From Carnegiea gigantea (Eukaryota > Streptophyta > Magnoliopsida > Caryophyllales > Cactaceae), in the NCBI GenBank assembly GCA_029747015.1, contig JAKOGI010000439.1:537141-601140 (forward strand): 64,000 bases of DNA, in the 5' to 3' direction. Positions within the stretch are counted from its first letter, which is position 1. Each line of letters opens with the position of its first letter. A model generated the notes under the pieces. The model made no database searches. It had not been told where the DNA came from and saw nothing but the letters and a program-made list of their open reading frames with translations. The position numbers and the translations under genes were made by a program. Positions 34,360 to 46,700 of the stretch are shown here, one piece after another.

Positions 34360-36048
34360 TTGCCTCCAAATACATCCCAACAAGAGGTAAATCAAAAGCT
34401 TTTCAAATATAAATCATCTCACCCAATGGACAACCTCCTGACTGATATATCCATAGGTATAAGAACACGCTCATCTCTGCGTAACTTTTGTGCATTCTTT
34501 GCTTTTGTGTCACACATAGAACCCAAAAATCATCTAGAAGCTCTTAATTACACAAACTGGATAAATGCTATGCAAGAAGAGCTAAACCAATTTGAAAGAA
34601 ATCAAGTTTGGACCCTCACTACACGACCAGACAATCATCTAGTAATAGGAACAAAGTGGGTCTTTAGAAATAAACTGGATGAAACTGGCAATGTCATAAG
34701 AAATAAGGGTAGATTAGTGGCCAAAGGATATAATCAAGAAGAAGGAATTGATTTCAACGAAACCTTTGCCCCAGTTGCTCGATTAGAAGCTATTCGCATA
34801 TTATTGGCTTTTGCATCTCATATAAACATTAAGTTATATCAAATGGATGTAAAATGTGCATTCTTGAATAGTCATTTGCAAGAAGAAGTCTATATAGAAC
34901 AACCTCCTGGTTTTGAAAATCTAGATTTTCCTCAACATGTTTATAGACTTCAAAAAGCCCTTTACAGTCTAAAACAGGCCCCTAGGGCTTAGTATGAGAG
35001 GTTAAGCAAGTTTCTTTTAGAACATAATTTTAAAAGGGGGCTCATTAATAAAACATTATTCACCAAAACCAAAGGTCAAGACTTCATAATCATTCAAATT
35101 TACGTGGATGATACACTTTTTGGGGCTACTCATAACTCTCTTTGTGAAGAATTTTCCAACCTCATGAGAAAAGAATTTGAGATGAGCATGATGGGTGAAT
35201 TAAATTTCTTCCTAGGCCTTCAAATCAAGCAATGCAATGATGGTATATTCATTAATTAAAGCAAATACATTAATGAACTCCTAAAGAAATACAAAATGGA
35301 TCAAGCTAAGCATGCTAAAACTCCTATAGCTACAAATGAAAAATTAGATCTTGACCAAGATGACAAACCAGTTAGTGAAAAGGTCTATCGAGGTATGATT
35401 GAATCACTGTTATATCTTACTGCTAGTTATCCAGACATTATGTTTAGTGTCTGCTTATGTGCTCGATTTTAGGCCTCACCTAAAGAATCTCATTTAACTT
35501 GTGTGAAAAGGATTTTTAGATACCTAGCAGGGATTAAAAATCTAGGACTATGGTACCCTCGCGGGGGAGATTTTTCTTTAGTGGGATATACTGATGCAGA
35601 CTATGCAGGATATAAAGTCGATAGAAAAAGTACGTCAGGCACTTGTCAGTTTCTTGGGCCAAGCCTAGTTTCATGGCATTCCAAGAAACAAAATTCTGTC
35701 GCACTTTCAACAGCAGAAGCAGAATACATCACTGCTGGTGCTTGCTGTGCACAACTACTTTGGATAATGCAGCAATTAGGAGATTTTGGCATAAATCTTA
35801 AAGAAGTTCCAATTAAATGAGATAATAAAAGTGCTATCAATATCACAAAAAATCCAGTTCAACACTCTCGAACCAAACATATACAGGTATGTCATCATTT
35901 TATTACAGATCATGTTGAAAAAGGACATGTTACCTTAACATTTGTCCATAGAGACCATCAATTAGATGATATTTTTACAAAACCATTAAGTGAAAATCGA
36001 TTTAATTTTATTCGACATGAACTTGAAATGCTGAATATTGATGCATGA
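34360..36048 (+). pseudogene. Sirevirus reverse transcriptase and RNase H
   Basis: The RT shows [45 protein letters not shown] and [11 protein letters not shown] in one frame. The catalytic YVDD is intact near 35102. Stops replace a Trp (34990-34992, after PRA) and probable Gln codons (35257-35259, 35470-35472). RNase H has YTDADYAG, STAEAEYI and DNKSAI, with a stop just before the last. The ORF ends IDA with TGA at 36046-36048. The protein is broken, but catalytic residues remain recognisable. Confidence 0.9.
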
Positions 36049-37202
36049 ATTGAGGGGAGCCCTCTCTTATTACTAACTTTGTTTGCTAAAGTGAAAATTC
36101 AGAAACTAATGATTTTTCGACATTGGATTTACCGATTCCTGTAAGATCATTATCGGTTATACTAAATCAGTAATGAGGTACGTCACTATGACACTTGATT
36201 CTATTGACTCGGCATGAAAATTTCATTTCAATGCCTTGAGGTGAATTTAATACACACCAAATTGAGTAAACTTGCTAGAAGAAAATTCCTTCATAATTTT
36301 CTTTCTATCAAAAATCAACAGGGTTCATCTTAACTATTTCAAATCTTTTCTTGATAATTTTAGCAAAATCTCTCTTCTTACCTTGAGCAAAAATTTCATA
36401 TATTTTTTTTTAAAAATATATATATATATATAAAAAAAATCCCAGCCCTTCCACCGTTGAAGTCAAACACCACAAGTCAAATAGTTCCTTACCTCTTTCT
36501 TCAACACTTCACCGTCAATGGAGCACTTCTTCGTAAACATGCAGGGCCAACTAACACCTTAACGCAAGTTCCCCACCTTTCTTTTCCAACTCTTCTTCTC
36601 GACGCCATTTCTCGAACTCTTCAGCAAACTCTACTTCTTCCCCACCATTTTCGCACTCCAGCCCGTCGACCGCCTAGACCCACCATGCTCCAGCGCACCA
36701 ACTCGCTCCACCATTTCGATACTTCCATGGCCCGGCCGCACGCACCGTCAACCCGCCATGCTTGTGAGCACCGAATTCGAACTCCCTGCTTCGCACCACC
36801 ATTGTTGCCTGCTCATTCTGCTTTCCAACAAAACGTGCACCCTCATATTTCAGGCATTAGATCTTTCTCCGAAATTTTATCCCACGATTTTAGGTAATAT
36901 TCTGGGATTGCCTTGCTTTGTCTCCACTGGTACTCCATGAGATATCCAACTTCCCAAATTCGCCCAACCGTCCATATTTTTGAACCCCAAAAACCTTTAG
37001 ATTTCTACCTTACCATATCCCAGACAATTCAACTCTTTGCGTTACCTTGCCATATCGCAGAAAACTCTCCACTTTCCATAACTTCAACACCCCCAGACTC
37101 CATAAATTTGACCTCCTCTCGACCTCTCCTCCACAGCTTCTCTCGCAGCCCTCATCCACCTCAGCACTGGTTCCTGCACCTAGCTGCCCTCAACTCCCCA
37201 CA
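36049..37202 (+). other. Spacer between pol and the extra ORF
   Basis: C-rich on the + strand from 36440 on, with a short TA microsatellite at about 36405-36432. Short frames here carry no recognised domain and are probably chance openings in low-stop-density sequence. Confidence 0.5.
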
Positions 37203-38716
37203 ATGGCACCCAGACCCGTACCTACAAAGGTGCCCGCAAAACCACCCAGAGTCCTACATCATTCAGACTAAAAAGAATCGCTTCACAGTCAGCCCCCATT
37301 CGTCGCAGTTCCCGACTTTCGGTTCGGCGAAGTTTCTCTCTGTTGACAGCCGGCCACTCTACCCCAGCAACTTCCCCAGCTCGGCCTGTGTCACCGACAC
37401 CAACTCCGTCCCCGGCAACCTCCTTCTCCACCGCGACAACCCCAGCATCAGTACCAACTTGCACACCACCACCCTCACCTCCACCTTCCCGCACCAAGGT
37501 ATTACCCCTAGCTTGGTTTCCTTCCAATTCAGCCAGAGATAAATTTTTATCCCGTTTCATTCACCGTTCTGTTCATGCCTGTGAAATCATCAATGTTGAT
37601 TCTATTCGAGCTGAAAACCTAGGCTTTATTGAATATCTATTGCAAAGTCACTGTGAACCACTACTAGATCTAAATGCTGAATATTACCCACGACTGATTT
37701 GTATGTTTTATGTGAATGTCTGACCTTTGAAAACTGCTGATGGGATTTCTTTAGCATGCCAAGTCAAATATGCAAAATTTACCCTTAGCGAGTTTGACTT
37801 AAACACTATTTTTGGCTTACCTAGTGTCACCCAACCGCATCTGTCTCCACTCGAAGTCAGAAATAAATTTCTCTCTGAATTTGCGAACCCTCACAGTCCA
37901 GTCGACACTCGCCATCTCTCCTACACCATCCTCAAACGCAATCCCCGACTGCTATACTATGTCCTTGTTCGTACAATTCTTCCCAAGCCCCACTGTCCTG
38001 CTCGTATCAACCGTAAGACACTCAAGCTTCTCTATCTTCTCCTGACTGGCAAACCTATCAACTTTGCTTGCTACATTTTGAGTTGCATGTCTAAGGTTAG
38101 CTCCATTCTGCGTCCTGCCCCTCTACCTTATGCCAACTTGCTCACTCATGTTTTTCACCACTTTGGAGTGTCCCTCGCCAATGAAGTTTTTGCCATCAAA
38201 CCTGTTCCCATCATTACTTCTACCGTATTCATGAGCATTTAGTTCCTCAAAACTGACCATGGTGGGTGGAAATTTGTCGAGGACATGACTCCCGCCGAAC
38301 TACTTACTGTCTCCCAAAGCTCTAGTCCACGTATCCCACCTTTCGTCCCCTCGGCCCAATCACCTCCTCCGTTCTCTTTCCTTGACCAAATCCAGCACCT
38401 CGATGAGCGTATATATGAGCTTCAAGAAACGATCGACAAGCTTGAGTACATCTTGGTCCAGCACACTGACGCATTGGAAGGCATCGCTCACAACCAGGCC
38501 ATCATGGATAACTGCCTCAACCGCATTCAGACCTTGCTCACTACTCACATCATTGAGGTACATTAGAAATTGGGCGACCTCATCCAAATCGGAAGCTTGA
38601 CTCACCAATGCGCCCTCAAAGCTGTCCCTCTCTCTGCCGCTGAACGTGCCCAATCTGCTGCATATGCCTGCCAGTTGCTCTCCGCCACCAGTAGAGCCTC
38701 CAAGACCAAGCTTTGA
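37203..38716 (+). pseudogene. Envelope-position extra ORF of the full Sirevirus (plant transposon protein domain)
   Basis: A likely start is ATG at 37203 (MAPRPVP). A frameshift near 37230-37270 leads to the frame that runs to TGA at 38714-38716, broken by stops at 37721-37723, 38240-38242 and 38564-38566. The N-terminus is Pro/Ser/Thr-rich (37343-37500). The middle (about 37530-38200) resembles the putative plant transposon protein domain. The tail (38385-38560) has heptad-like spacing, so a coiled coil is likely. This is the same three-part build as at 2-1243, although the two sequences are quite different. No transmembrane segment or signal peptide is evident, so an envelope role is not supported. 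Confidence 0.7.
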
Positions 38717-38816
38717 TTCACTCTTATTCCTTATTTTTTTGCTTTTCTAAAAATAATTTTTATCCCCTGTTGATCTGCTCAAACATTTCCTCATTCCTTG
38801 TTTGCTTCTTTTTCAT

Positions 38817-38833
38817 GAAAGAGGGGGAGAAAG
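38817..38833 (+). promoter_or_regulatory. First (upstream) polypurine tract, full Sirevirus
   Basis: GAAAGAGGGGGAGAAAG is a 17-base purine run shortly after the extra ORF and about 185 bases before the LTR-adjacent tract. The left Sirevirus has the same arrangement. Confidence 0.6.
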
Positions 38834-39016
38834 TATGACTATGATATGCTATGTTAAGTAATTTCAAATATAAGTATGCTTAATAATATTTATGATTGTT
38901 CATCTTTTGATTGTTTATCTTTTGATTACTACGTTGCATAATTTTCTTGTTTTATCTATGCTTGATATTCCTATGCTTGATATGAGACTGACACAAGCTA
39001 AATTTTGTCTTTTTTC

Positions 39017-39029
39017 AAAAAGGGGGAGA
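39017..39029 (+). promoter_or_regulatory. Polypurine tract next to the 3' LTR, full Sirevirus
   Basis: AAAAAGGGGGAGA ends one base before the LTR start at 39031, the expected plus-strand primer position. Confidence 0.8.
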
Positions 39030-39030
39030 T

Positions 39031-40158
39031 TATTGACTTACTTAGTAATCACAACGATTTTGATGAAACACAAAATTAGAGACTTAGATGTTGCATTAAA
39101 AAGATGTAATGCATGAAAAGAAAAGCCATATATACTAGTAGAGTCATAAAGAAAATTATGGAGAAAATATGAAAGATTGTATATGCATATCAAAATTATT
39201 TGATTGGATATTATCAAAGATTGCATGCATCTCAAATTTATTTGATGATATCAAAGATTGTACGCATATCACATTTATTTGATTGGAAATATTGTGTGCA
39301 ATATTATTTAAAGGCAAAGATATCATAGGATTAATTATGCATGCTAGGCAAGAGACAATATGGAAAATATTATTCAAAAAAAAAAGGATTTTATTTGATT
39401 AAATGATTCTATCCTTGATTCTAGCCATGACAAAATATTATCTTATTTGATTGGAATAGTCTAGCAATATTACTTGATTGGAATATTCTTTTTGAATTTC
39501 AAACTTGATCTCATAAAGATTATATTGCATGATTTTATTGCAACATAATATATTTTGTTGCCAAGCTTCAAAGAGATTCAAGAGAAGAGATTGTGAGCAT
39601 ATACTTTCTTATTGGAGAAGATCACAAAATAAAATCAGAATATCTTTGATGAGACACTTCCTTATTGGATGATGGGAGTTACAACTTGCAAGGCTATAAA
39701 TACTTATCACAAGAGCAAGAGCAAGAAGATCCAAGCAATCACACAAGCAAGTTGCAATCATACTACACTGAGCTATACATTTGCAAATTCCTTTGAGTCT
39801 TGAATTGTAATCAAAAATCTTGAGAGATCTTGAGGAATTCTTATTAAGAGTGAACGAAGGAGTTAGTGTGAGGTCACAACTCCTCCCAAACTTAAATCAG
39901 AGGTTGATTTAAGTAGTTGGGATCTTTAGAGTGCGGTGCTCTGAAAGAAAGTGTGAAGGCTCATCTTAATAAGAAAAGTAGAGCGTTGAATCCTAGAGTT
40001 GGATAACTCTAGGCGGGGACCTAAGCCTGTTGAGGTTCAACCTCATTAAAATATCCTTGAGTTTTGTCTCTCTTTTATTCTAGTTCTTACTTTGAGTTTT
40101 GGTTTTAATTTTCTAAAATCACCCTATTCACCCCCCTCTAGAGTAATCTAAACCTTCA
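39031..40158 (+). repeat. 3' LTR of the full Sirevirus (1128 bp)
   Basis: It aligns with 30015-31141. The first dinucleotide is TA instead of TG, a probable point change. It ends CTAAACCTTCA and is followed by AGCTA, the target duplication. The TATA box CTATAAATA is intact at 39694-39702. Confidence 0.9.
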
Positions 40159-40660
40159 AGCTACATTCCTCAATATGAATATCCTTTACAATTGTTGCGG
40201 TTGTTGTTGGGTTTTGATGCCCATATCTATCTTCGTTTGTAATTTCATATTATCTTTAAAGTGCTGTGAAGCTAGTAGCCTTAGTGCATGTTGGACTCGA
40301 GGGATGGATCCTATAATGCACCTTGTTATAGAAATACACTGGCTGATTCCTCCTTTCTATTATTAGGGACATTGTATTAATGCCACTATAGATATTGGTC
40401 TTTGAAGCTAACTTTGCCAATTCATCTGCAAACTGGCTATCTTTGCATGCAAGACATGTGTAAGTAATACAGGTGAACAACTTGGTGAGCTCAATCAAAG
40501 TGTTTGGTGTGGGGGTAAACCTTTACTACTCACTATCCATGTTTGCGAGATTTAATTAATGATCAAGCTAGAATCTCATATACTTGAATATTTTTCACGC
40601 CTATTTCTACAGTAGCCCGCAATCCAATATTGCATGTTGCATATTCTATGACATTATGGG

Positions 40661-41812
40661 TAGAGTAGTCAATTCGGGCGGACGGGTCAAATATGGGTCG
40701 GGTGTATACGGGTTCGTGTAAAATACGGGTCGGGTGTATTTCGGGTTCGGATAAAATACGGGCTGGCGTATTTTGGTTTTACGAGTTTCGGATCAACCCA
40801 ACGGGTTTGAAGCACCTTTTTAATGAATTATTTCTTTTTTTGTCAAAATCAAAAATTTGGCATCTTTATTACTTAAAATTGTCTGCATTTAATAAACAAG
40901 CATTGTAATTATAATTTTTTCGAAGAATATCAAAAATATCCAAACTTTTCAACATGATATATGAAATTCATGTGCACGTGGACAATGAATCACGTTTAGA
41001 TGGTTTACCCCGTGTATTAAAATATTAATAATTGGTTGCGTCATTCATGGGTCGGCCCATTTAAAGCATGTTAACGAGTTGGAGCGGTTCGACTCGTTAA
41101 TAGCCCATTTAATAATTTGATGTTTCGTTAATTAACCTAGCATTACCCAATCAGGTATGCTTTATTAGTACGTCAACCCTCACACGAACATAAGTTGGTC
41201 CATTGCCCAACATTGTCTTAGATTTGAGACCAATTAGAAGGAATCCAAACGAAAGAATATTATATACGCACATGATATTATAATTATCTATTAATTATAT
41301 AATCAAAATTTTAGATTATTATATAATAATCTTATTTAAAATGCGATGAGATGTATTCATTTTACGAAGAATATAATGGTATGACTCGCACATTTGCAAC
41401 ACTTATCTAATTCTAAATTGTTTTTCTTAATATTAGAGTTATTTCATGGCCATTTCAAAAATTGGACCATTTATAAGTTGTATATGACATTGTTTTATGT
41501 GAAAAACTGGGAACCATTGTCTAATTTGCGAAGGGATATGGTAATTGTATAACGTCTTTCCGAACGATTTGTTATATTATAATGAAAAACTATTATTGTT
41601 AAGAGGAAAAATTAAAGAAAATAAAAAGTAAGTATATAATATTCGGGTCGAGCGGGCGGGTTCGGGTTCGGGTCGGGTTTGACCCAAAAATTTACGGGTT
41701 TTTCGGGTTCGGTTTATTTCGAGTTCGGGTCAAGAAAATCGTGTTCAAAACCCAAAAATTTCGGGCAGGTTCGGGTCGGATTTTCGAGTCGGATGAATTT
41801 TTGCCAGGTCTA
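40661..41812. mobile_element. hAT-like non-autonomous element with CGGGT subterminal repeats
   Basis: The 8-bp flanks ATTATGGG (40653-40660) and ATTATGGA (41813-41820) differ at one base. The ends are imperfect inverted repeats, TAGAGTAGTCAATTCGGGC on the left and the complement of TAGACCTGGCAAAAATTC on the right. Both subterminal regions are packed with CGGGT/TCGGG words (40670-40800 and 41640-41800). It interrupts the Tat2 RNase H, and coding resumes beyond it. An 8-bp duplication and TAG-type ends fit hAT. No transposase is seen. Confidence 0.75.
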
Positions 41813-42258
41813 ATTATGGAAAACCTCGAAATCAAGTTGGACAGAGATGGCAATATGTGGTCCTCCTAGGGAGACTACAAAGATTCCTACTCCAAATCCT
41901 TTTCATCTAGAAGCATCATCAAAGTACATTGTCCAGATGTCTTCTTCTACTTGGAGGATTTCTTTGTTTGGGAATCCACAGTTTCTTCTTTGTATTCCTT
42001 ACTAGCGAATTTGCTAGGAAGTCTGACATGACCCTTCCTCCAACAAAATTTTGAGGAACATGATTTAAATCAAACTTTGAAGAGTATCGCTATCCATCAA
42101 GCTATCTTGCTACTAATTACTAGCAGCTTCAATAGGTATTTTATTAGATTCACTAGCCTGATGATTGTGACTATGTAAGCTATCATGTAATGTCTGAGCT
42201 GCTTAGATGCCCAAACTAATGCTAGTAAAGTCTTTTCGAAGGAAGAACGATGGGTTTC

Positions 42259-43576
42259 TGCTGTAAAGCTCAAGGGAAATGAGTTTACAATCAAGAGAAG
42301 CAATGGAACAGTTCGGAACTAGGAACTCAAGGAACCCGTGACTGAAATGATTGAATGGGATAGAGCTAATCTTGGATTTTGGATATAGAATCACCACCAA
42401 AACCAAGGTTAGGGCCCCTAAGTTTGATTAAGATACAGAAATCACCACTTAATCAAAGTTAGGACTCACTTGAACACCGCTTAGTTTGGCCTAAACTAAG
42501 ATAAGCAAGTTAAGTGTTTCGAAAAGAAAGCTTCAAATGCTCTCTATGGTTTTCTCTTTCAAATCTGAAGTGTCCCTTTCAAAATGGCCGAAACTTGCCT
42601 TTTGTTACATGCCTAGCAAACATACTAGCTAGCAAGCAAGCAAGCAAGCACCTCACCTTACCCTCTTAGAGAGGAAAGGTGTTAATTAGCCTTAATCTCC
42701 ACGGTTATGACTAGCCGATTACAAAACAAACTTAAGACTAATCTAAGTACATTTAAACCAATAAGAAAAGCAAGACAAATGATTATTACAACTTGATTAA
42801 CTTGCACTTAAACCTAATCAACTAGAAATGCAGCAAAATGGCATGTGCTCAGCCGTAAAGTGGCTTCCCCTTTGCGGCTGACCAATGGGAAGCAAGAGCA
42901 TTCTTATTTCGGCTAGCCAATGAGAAGCAAGGGACAAACCGTTTGCAACTCCTCTTTCATTGGTTGCTCTTCTCTAGAGAGCCTTGGGACATGTGCCTGC
43001 CTTGGTTAGTGTGCCATTCTAGCTGAATAAGAGAGCAAACCCTCAGGGTGAAGCAAAACAGCCGACCATCTCTAAACCGGGTTCATGGGCAGAATTGTAC
43101 CCGGTTTTCAGTCTTGGTTTGCCCTCAGCAAAAGTGACCATGATTTGGATTTTAGGCCATGGAGGGAAACCTTAGGGTGTGTGCGAACCCTCCAAAGAAA
43201 GATATCAAGGTTATAGCACTTTTAAACATGGTAATTAGGCTAAAACATTTAACCGTGCAGAATTAGAGCCAATCTGACCGGTTTGGAAAAACACCTTGAT
43301 CTCCCATCCTCTTGTGTGCATGATTTGAAATCAATGCTTGAAACTGAAAGTTAACATCATGAGGATTCTAAAAATGCAAAAATATTAAACTTAAGCTACA
43401 ATGTAGCTTAAGAAATCAAGTGCACAAAACCGGGCATTTTCTGGCCGGTTAGCCCGTTTGGTGCTGTTTGGTCTTCTTGCAAAATGTGAGCCATCTTCTT
43501 CACTTGGGACCTTGTTCTTGGACGAGTTGGACTTGATTCTTCATGGTCAAGGTCTTGGCTAGGTAGGGTTTCATCA
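42259..43576. mobile_element. Probable solo LTR (1318 bp) inside Tat2
   Basis: The segment begins TGCTGTAAAGC and ends GGTTTCATCA, and GTTTC flanks both sides (42254-42258, 43577-43581). The gypsy coding frame resumes exactly across the site, so the borders are well supported. TG...CA ends with a 5-bp duplication fit a solo LTR left after recombination between two LTRs. It contains a GCAA microsatellite near 42630-42650 and repeated ACCGG words. Its family is not identified. Confidence 0.75.
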
Positions 43577-43740
43577 GTTTCATGCACCAAAAACTTCTCA
43601 CTCAGATAGTAAATAGCACTTTCTTCCCCTCCTACCTTTGGGCTGCATGGCCCTGTTGCTGCTGTTCTTGTGTGGTATAATATCAAGGGAATGCCAACTC
43701 GGGTGGCACTAGAACTCTTGGCTTATCTTGGTAACCCTTG

Positions 43741-46700
43741 ATTTAATCAAAACTTTTTGGAACTCCTCATTATACTCTTGTTCGATCGCTTTTTTCAATT
43801 TGCTAAAAATTTCATAGTCTGTTTTGCTATGAAGTGACCAACAAACTAGAGACAATATAAAAATCTTCCTATTTTTGTTTCGTTGCTTCCTCAATCCATA
43901 TGCCCTTTCTAGCCTTTTAAAAAGTGGGCATTTCCAATTAGTAATTGTCAGCAAAGAAAATCATACTCCTCCTTTTCTTAGTTCATCTATTAGGCATTTT
44001 ACAAGCTTAGCTTGCTCTAAAAATACGTGTAAGGAGAGAAATCACCCACCACACAGGACTAGAGAAGAGAAATTGCTTTAACAGTCATGACATAGAGGAG
44101 ACCACATGAGGAGTGGAATGGTACTGATCTTCTAGTGGCTATCGTTGTTACTGCATCTTTCCAAGTTGCGTAACAACTGTAAGTTTTCTTTTTTTTTCCA
44201 CTTCTTTCTTGCATTTTTGTAGGTAGTGTGTGGGATTTTATTCTCCTCGTTTGAGAAAAACTTTGTCAGGGGTGTGGGTGTCACAAGAAATGTAATGAAA
44301 GAGCTTGTAATAAATGGTGATGAAGTAATCGCCATCATGACCGATACCAGTTTTGCGCTTTTCTTTGCGGCACTAAGAGGCGTAGTTAACTTGACTGATT
44401 GTTGTGTTGTCCAAGCTATGTTTGAAAGATCCTGGGATCCAAAGACACTTTTCTTTTCCATTTAGGGAAATGGCAATCTCTTCTTTGGATTTTCCATGCT
44501 GGAAGGTCTCGAAATTTTTTGAGGATTTATTAAGTCATCTAGAAGATTTTTTTTTAAGTAATTTGGTTAGCTCTCATGGCTTTTTAGGCTAGCCATGAAC
44601 ACTATACTGATTTACACTTTATTTTATGTATTAAGTGATGTCGACTATTGAGCTGAACACATAATTGAGCAACAAACTTATATAATCGTAGCCCTCCTAA
44701 TAAGTACCATAATTTTTGCGGAGTTACGTAACTATTGCTATTTCCGTTATTTGGTGAGCTTGATTGACTCAAGGAGATTGAGAAAGTCAAATTGGGGTTT
44801 ACCTGCATATGCCACTCTTATTTGTATGCGAACATGAGTACGTGCAATGGACAAAACTCATGGGGATCATAATGCTTATTTACCCATTAGGGTCTGTGAA
44901 AAGTTGATTGCAGTAAAAATTTTATTTACCCATTTAAAGCCTTTCTTCATTTTACGCAGGTATTTTCCTAATTTTGATCTTTTTCATGCAGTCTTGGTTG
45001 TACGAATATTCCCCACACCTTTCTTCAGATTTACATGAACCTTCTTCTCTTCCAACCAAAATTTTTACACTAAGCGATTCTAGGTAAATCACAAGTAGCA
45101 GTTCGTGGATCTTCAAATCCACCAGGGCGGAATCAATGCCTTAACTGTGGTAAAGGATTGACCATGTGGTAGCGTTACATAAATCAACAGAAGCTTGGAT
45201 AGGTTTAGGCCAGCCCTTAGGGACACAGGCTGGTACCCGACTGGACCATAAACAGCACAGGACGTCTCCTGTTCTTTGCTGCGGGTCTAGCTTGGGCCTT
45301 ATAATGGTGCATTATGATCTGCTGTCAAATTTTCACACATGGTAAAATCGGGCTGGCATTCTTATGTAGGGTCCTTTGATGTTTACCTGGCACCTTGGTG
45401 AAAGAGTGAGTACCGAAAATGCTAATCAATAGCCGCCTTATATCCCAAAAAATTCAACTCTTCCACGTTTTGTGCAAATTATCATTTGCTTTAGTGGTGA
45501 AAATGAAGGTAGGATACCATTTTATCAATCATATTGATTTTGCAGGGGTATTCTGTATCTTCAGAGAATCATGACCCACCTAGTAATTTTCCATGGCTTG
45601 CTTTCCTTTTTTGGATGATAAGTCATTATGTGATATTAAGCTTCGTGGACTTTTCCAGGGCATACCTATTGAGGGCCCTGTCTCTGGCTTGTTTATCAAC
45701 GTGCCAAAGGAAGATGACAACCCAGTGGATATCGATGTCCCACTAGTTCTTGAATCTGAATGTCTGGAACTCCCATTTGTTTCGGATTCCAAGGGGGTAA
45801 ATATGTTACTTATCTTATCCGATGAGTAATTTCCTCATAAATTAATTTTACTCTGTCTTCTTCATAGTGTAATGGGAACAATCCCCAACACTAGCGGATT
45901 GTTTTCAATCGATAAGAAGGGCATATGTAAACTTCTTCTCTTGTTGCCATCCTCAAACGGATGAGGTAGTTTCTATTCCTTGTTAACTTGGCTTCTTAAA
46001 AAGAGGTCAAGAAAGTGGGGAGATACCTGCCGGTTCTCATGTGAGGGGATGCTCTGTCCCCAAAAACGTTGATATTTTTGAGTCTACCCATGTAGGGGCG
46101 ACAGGGTTAGATCTTGAACCCCCCAAGGAGGTGATCCCTCTTCATATGTGTTGCCCATGACCCTACTCCCAGAACGGTGCATAATGATCCTCTATGCCTT
46201 TTTTGGGCCAAGAGGTACTGCTCAGCTTGAGGTGGGTCTAAGCCATGCTTCAATTAAAACTGGCCTGCACTTGAAAACGTGACCTAAACCTATTCAAAAA
46301 TTCAAAAATTATAGGTTTTGAATACAATTTTCTGACCCAAACCCAAAATAAGCTAAAACTGAAAAACACACAAACTAGTGGTCAAAACCTGACCTTGACC
46401 CTGACCCTGACCCGCACCCGAACTTGAACCTCCATGCTCGACCCCGAATATTATATCGTTATTTTTTGATTTTTTTTAAATTTATCCCTCTTAATACTGA
46501 TGGTTATTCATTATATAGAATCGTGGAGGGAGACATTATATAATTATCGCATCCTTATCAAATTAAACAATAGTACGCCTTCTTTTCCAAATTCATTCTC
46601 ATGAAATAACATCATATGCAACTTATAAATGAGAGAACTTTTAAAAATGAGCATGAAATAACGTGAAATAACTATCTTGTTTTAAGAAAATCAATTTAGA

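Larger units (their letters stand above)
30015..40158 (+). mobile_element. Full-length Sirevirus-like Ty1/copia element, 10.1 kb
   Basis: Two LTRs (30015-31141 and 39031-40158) enclose gag, protease, integrase, RT and RNase H in copia order (integrase before RT), then an extra ORF and two polypurine tracts. A primer site for initiator Met tRNA follows the 5' LTR. The 5-bp flanks are AGCCA (30010-30014) and AGCTA (40159-40163), a target duplication with one transition. The element lies within Tat2 pol. Stops and frameshifts in every ORF make it non-autonomous. The LTRs differ at roughly 5% of positions over the first 165 bases, so the insertion is fairly old. Confidence 0.92.
21100..43740 (-). 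mobile_element. Second Tat-like gypsy element (Tat2), 5'-truncated and heavily nested
   Basis: On the minus strand, reading right to left, there is the RT/RNase H junction (43577-43740 and 42097-42258), RNase H (about 40164-42000), integrase (about 28950-30014), a + strand PMD gene (22400-28262), UTR repeats (21673-22080), a polypurine tract (21657-21672) and a 3' LTR ending at 21656. This is the same order as Tat1. Gag, protease, most of RT and the 5' LTR are missing. Four other elements have inserted into it. The left border is approximate. Confidence 0.65.
40164..43740 (-). pseudogene. Tat2 RNase H and RT junction, interrupted twice
   Basis: Read on the minus strand from 43740: an LILYHTRT piece and AIYYLSEKF (43600-43690), then, beyond a 1318-bp insertion, EKTLLALVWASKQLRHYM (42160-42250). 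WTMYFDDAS near 41910-41935 marks the start of RNase H with its first catalytic Asp. Then, beyond a 1152-bp insertion, come an EYATCNIGLRA-like block (near 40610-40650) and FADELAKLAS (40400-40430). The reading frame resumes cleanly at the solo-LTR junction when one copy of the duplication is ignored. Several stops occur elsewhere. Confidence 0.75.

Noticed and set aside
36457..37542. C-rich + strand frames with Pro/Ser/His-rich products
   Set aside because: No conserved domain. The reading changes between frames, and only the part from about 37203 connects with the plant transposon protein ORF.
37343..38566. True viral envelope gene downstream of copia pol
   Set aside because: No signal peptide, transmembrane helix or glycoprotein features are visible. 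The middle region fits the plant transposon protein domain instead.
44179..44222. Intron in PMD copy 2 (GTAAGT ... TTTTTGTAG)
   Set aside because: The borders look good but the length is only 44 bases, below the usual plant minimum, and the surrounding coding sequence is too decayed to test phase.
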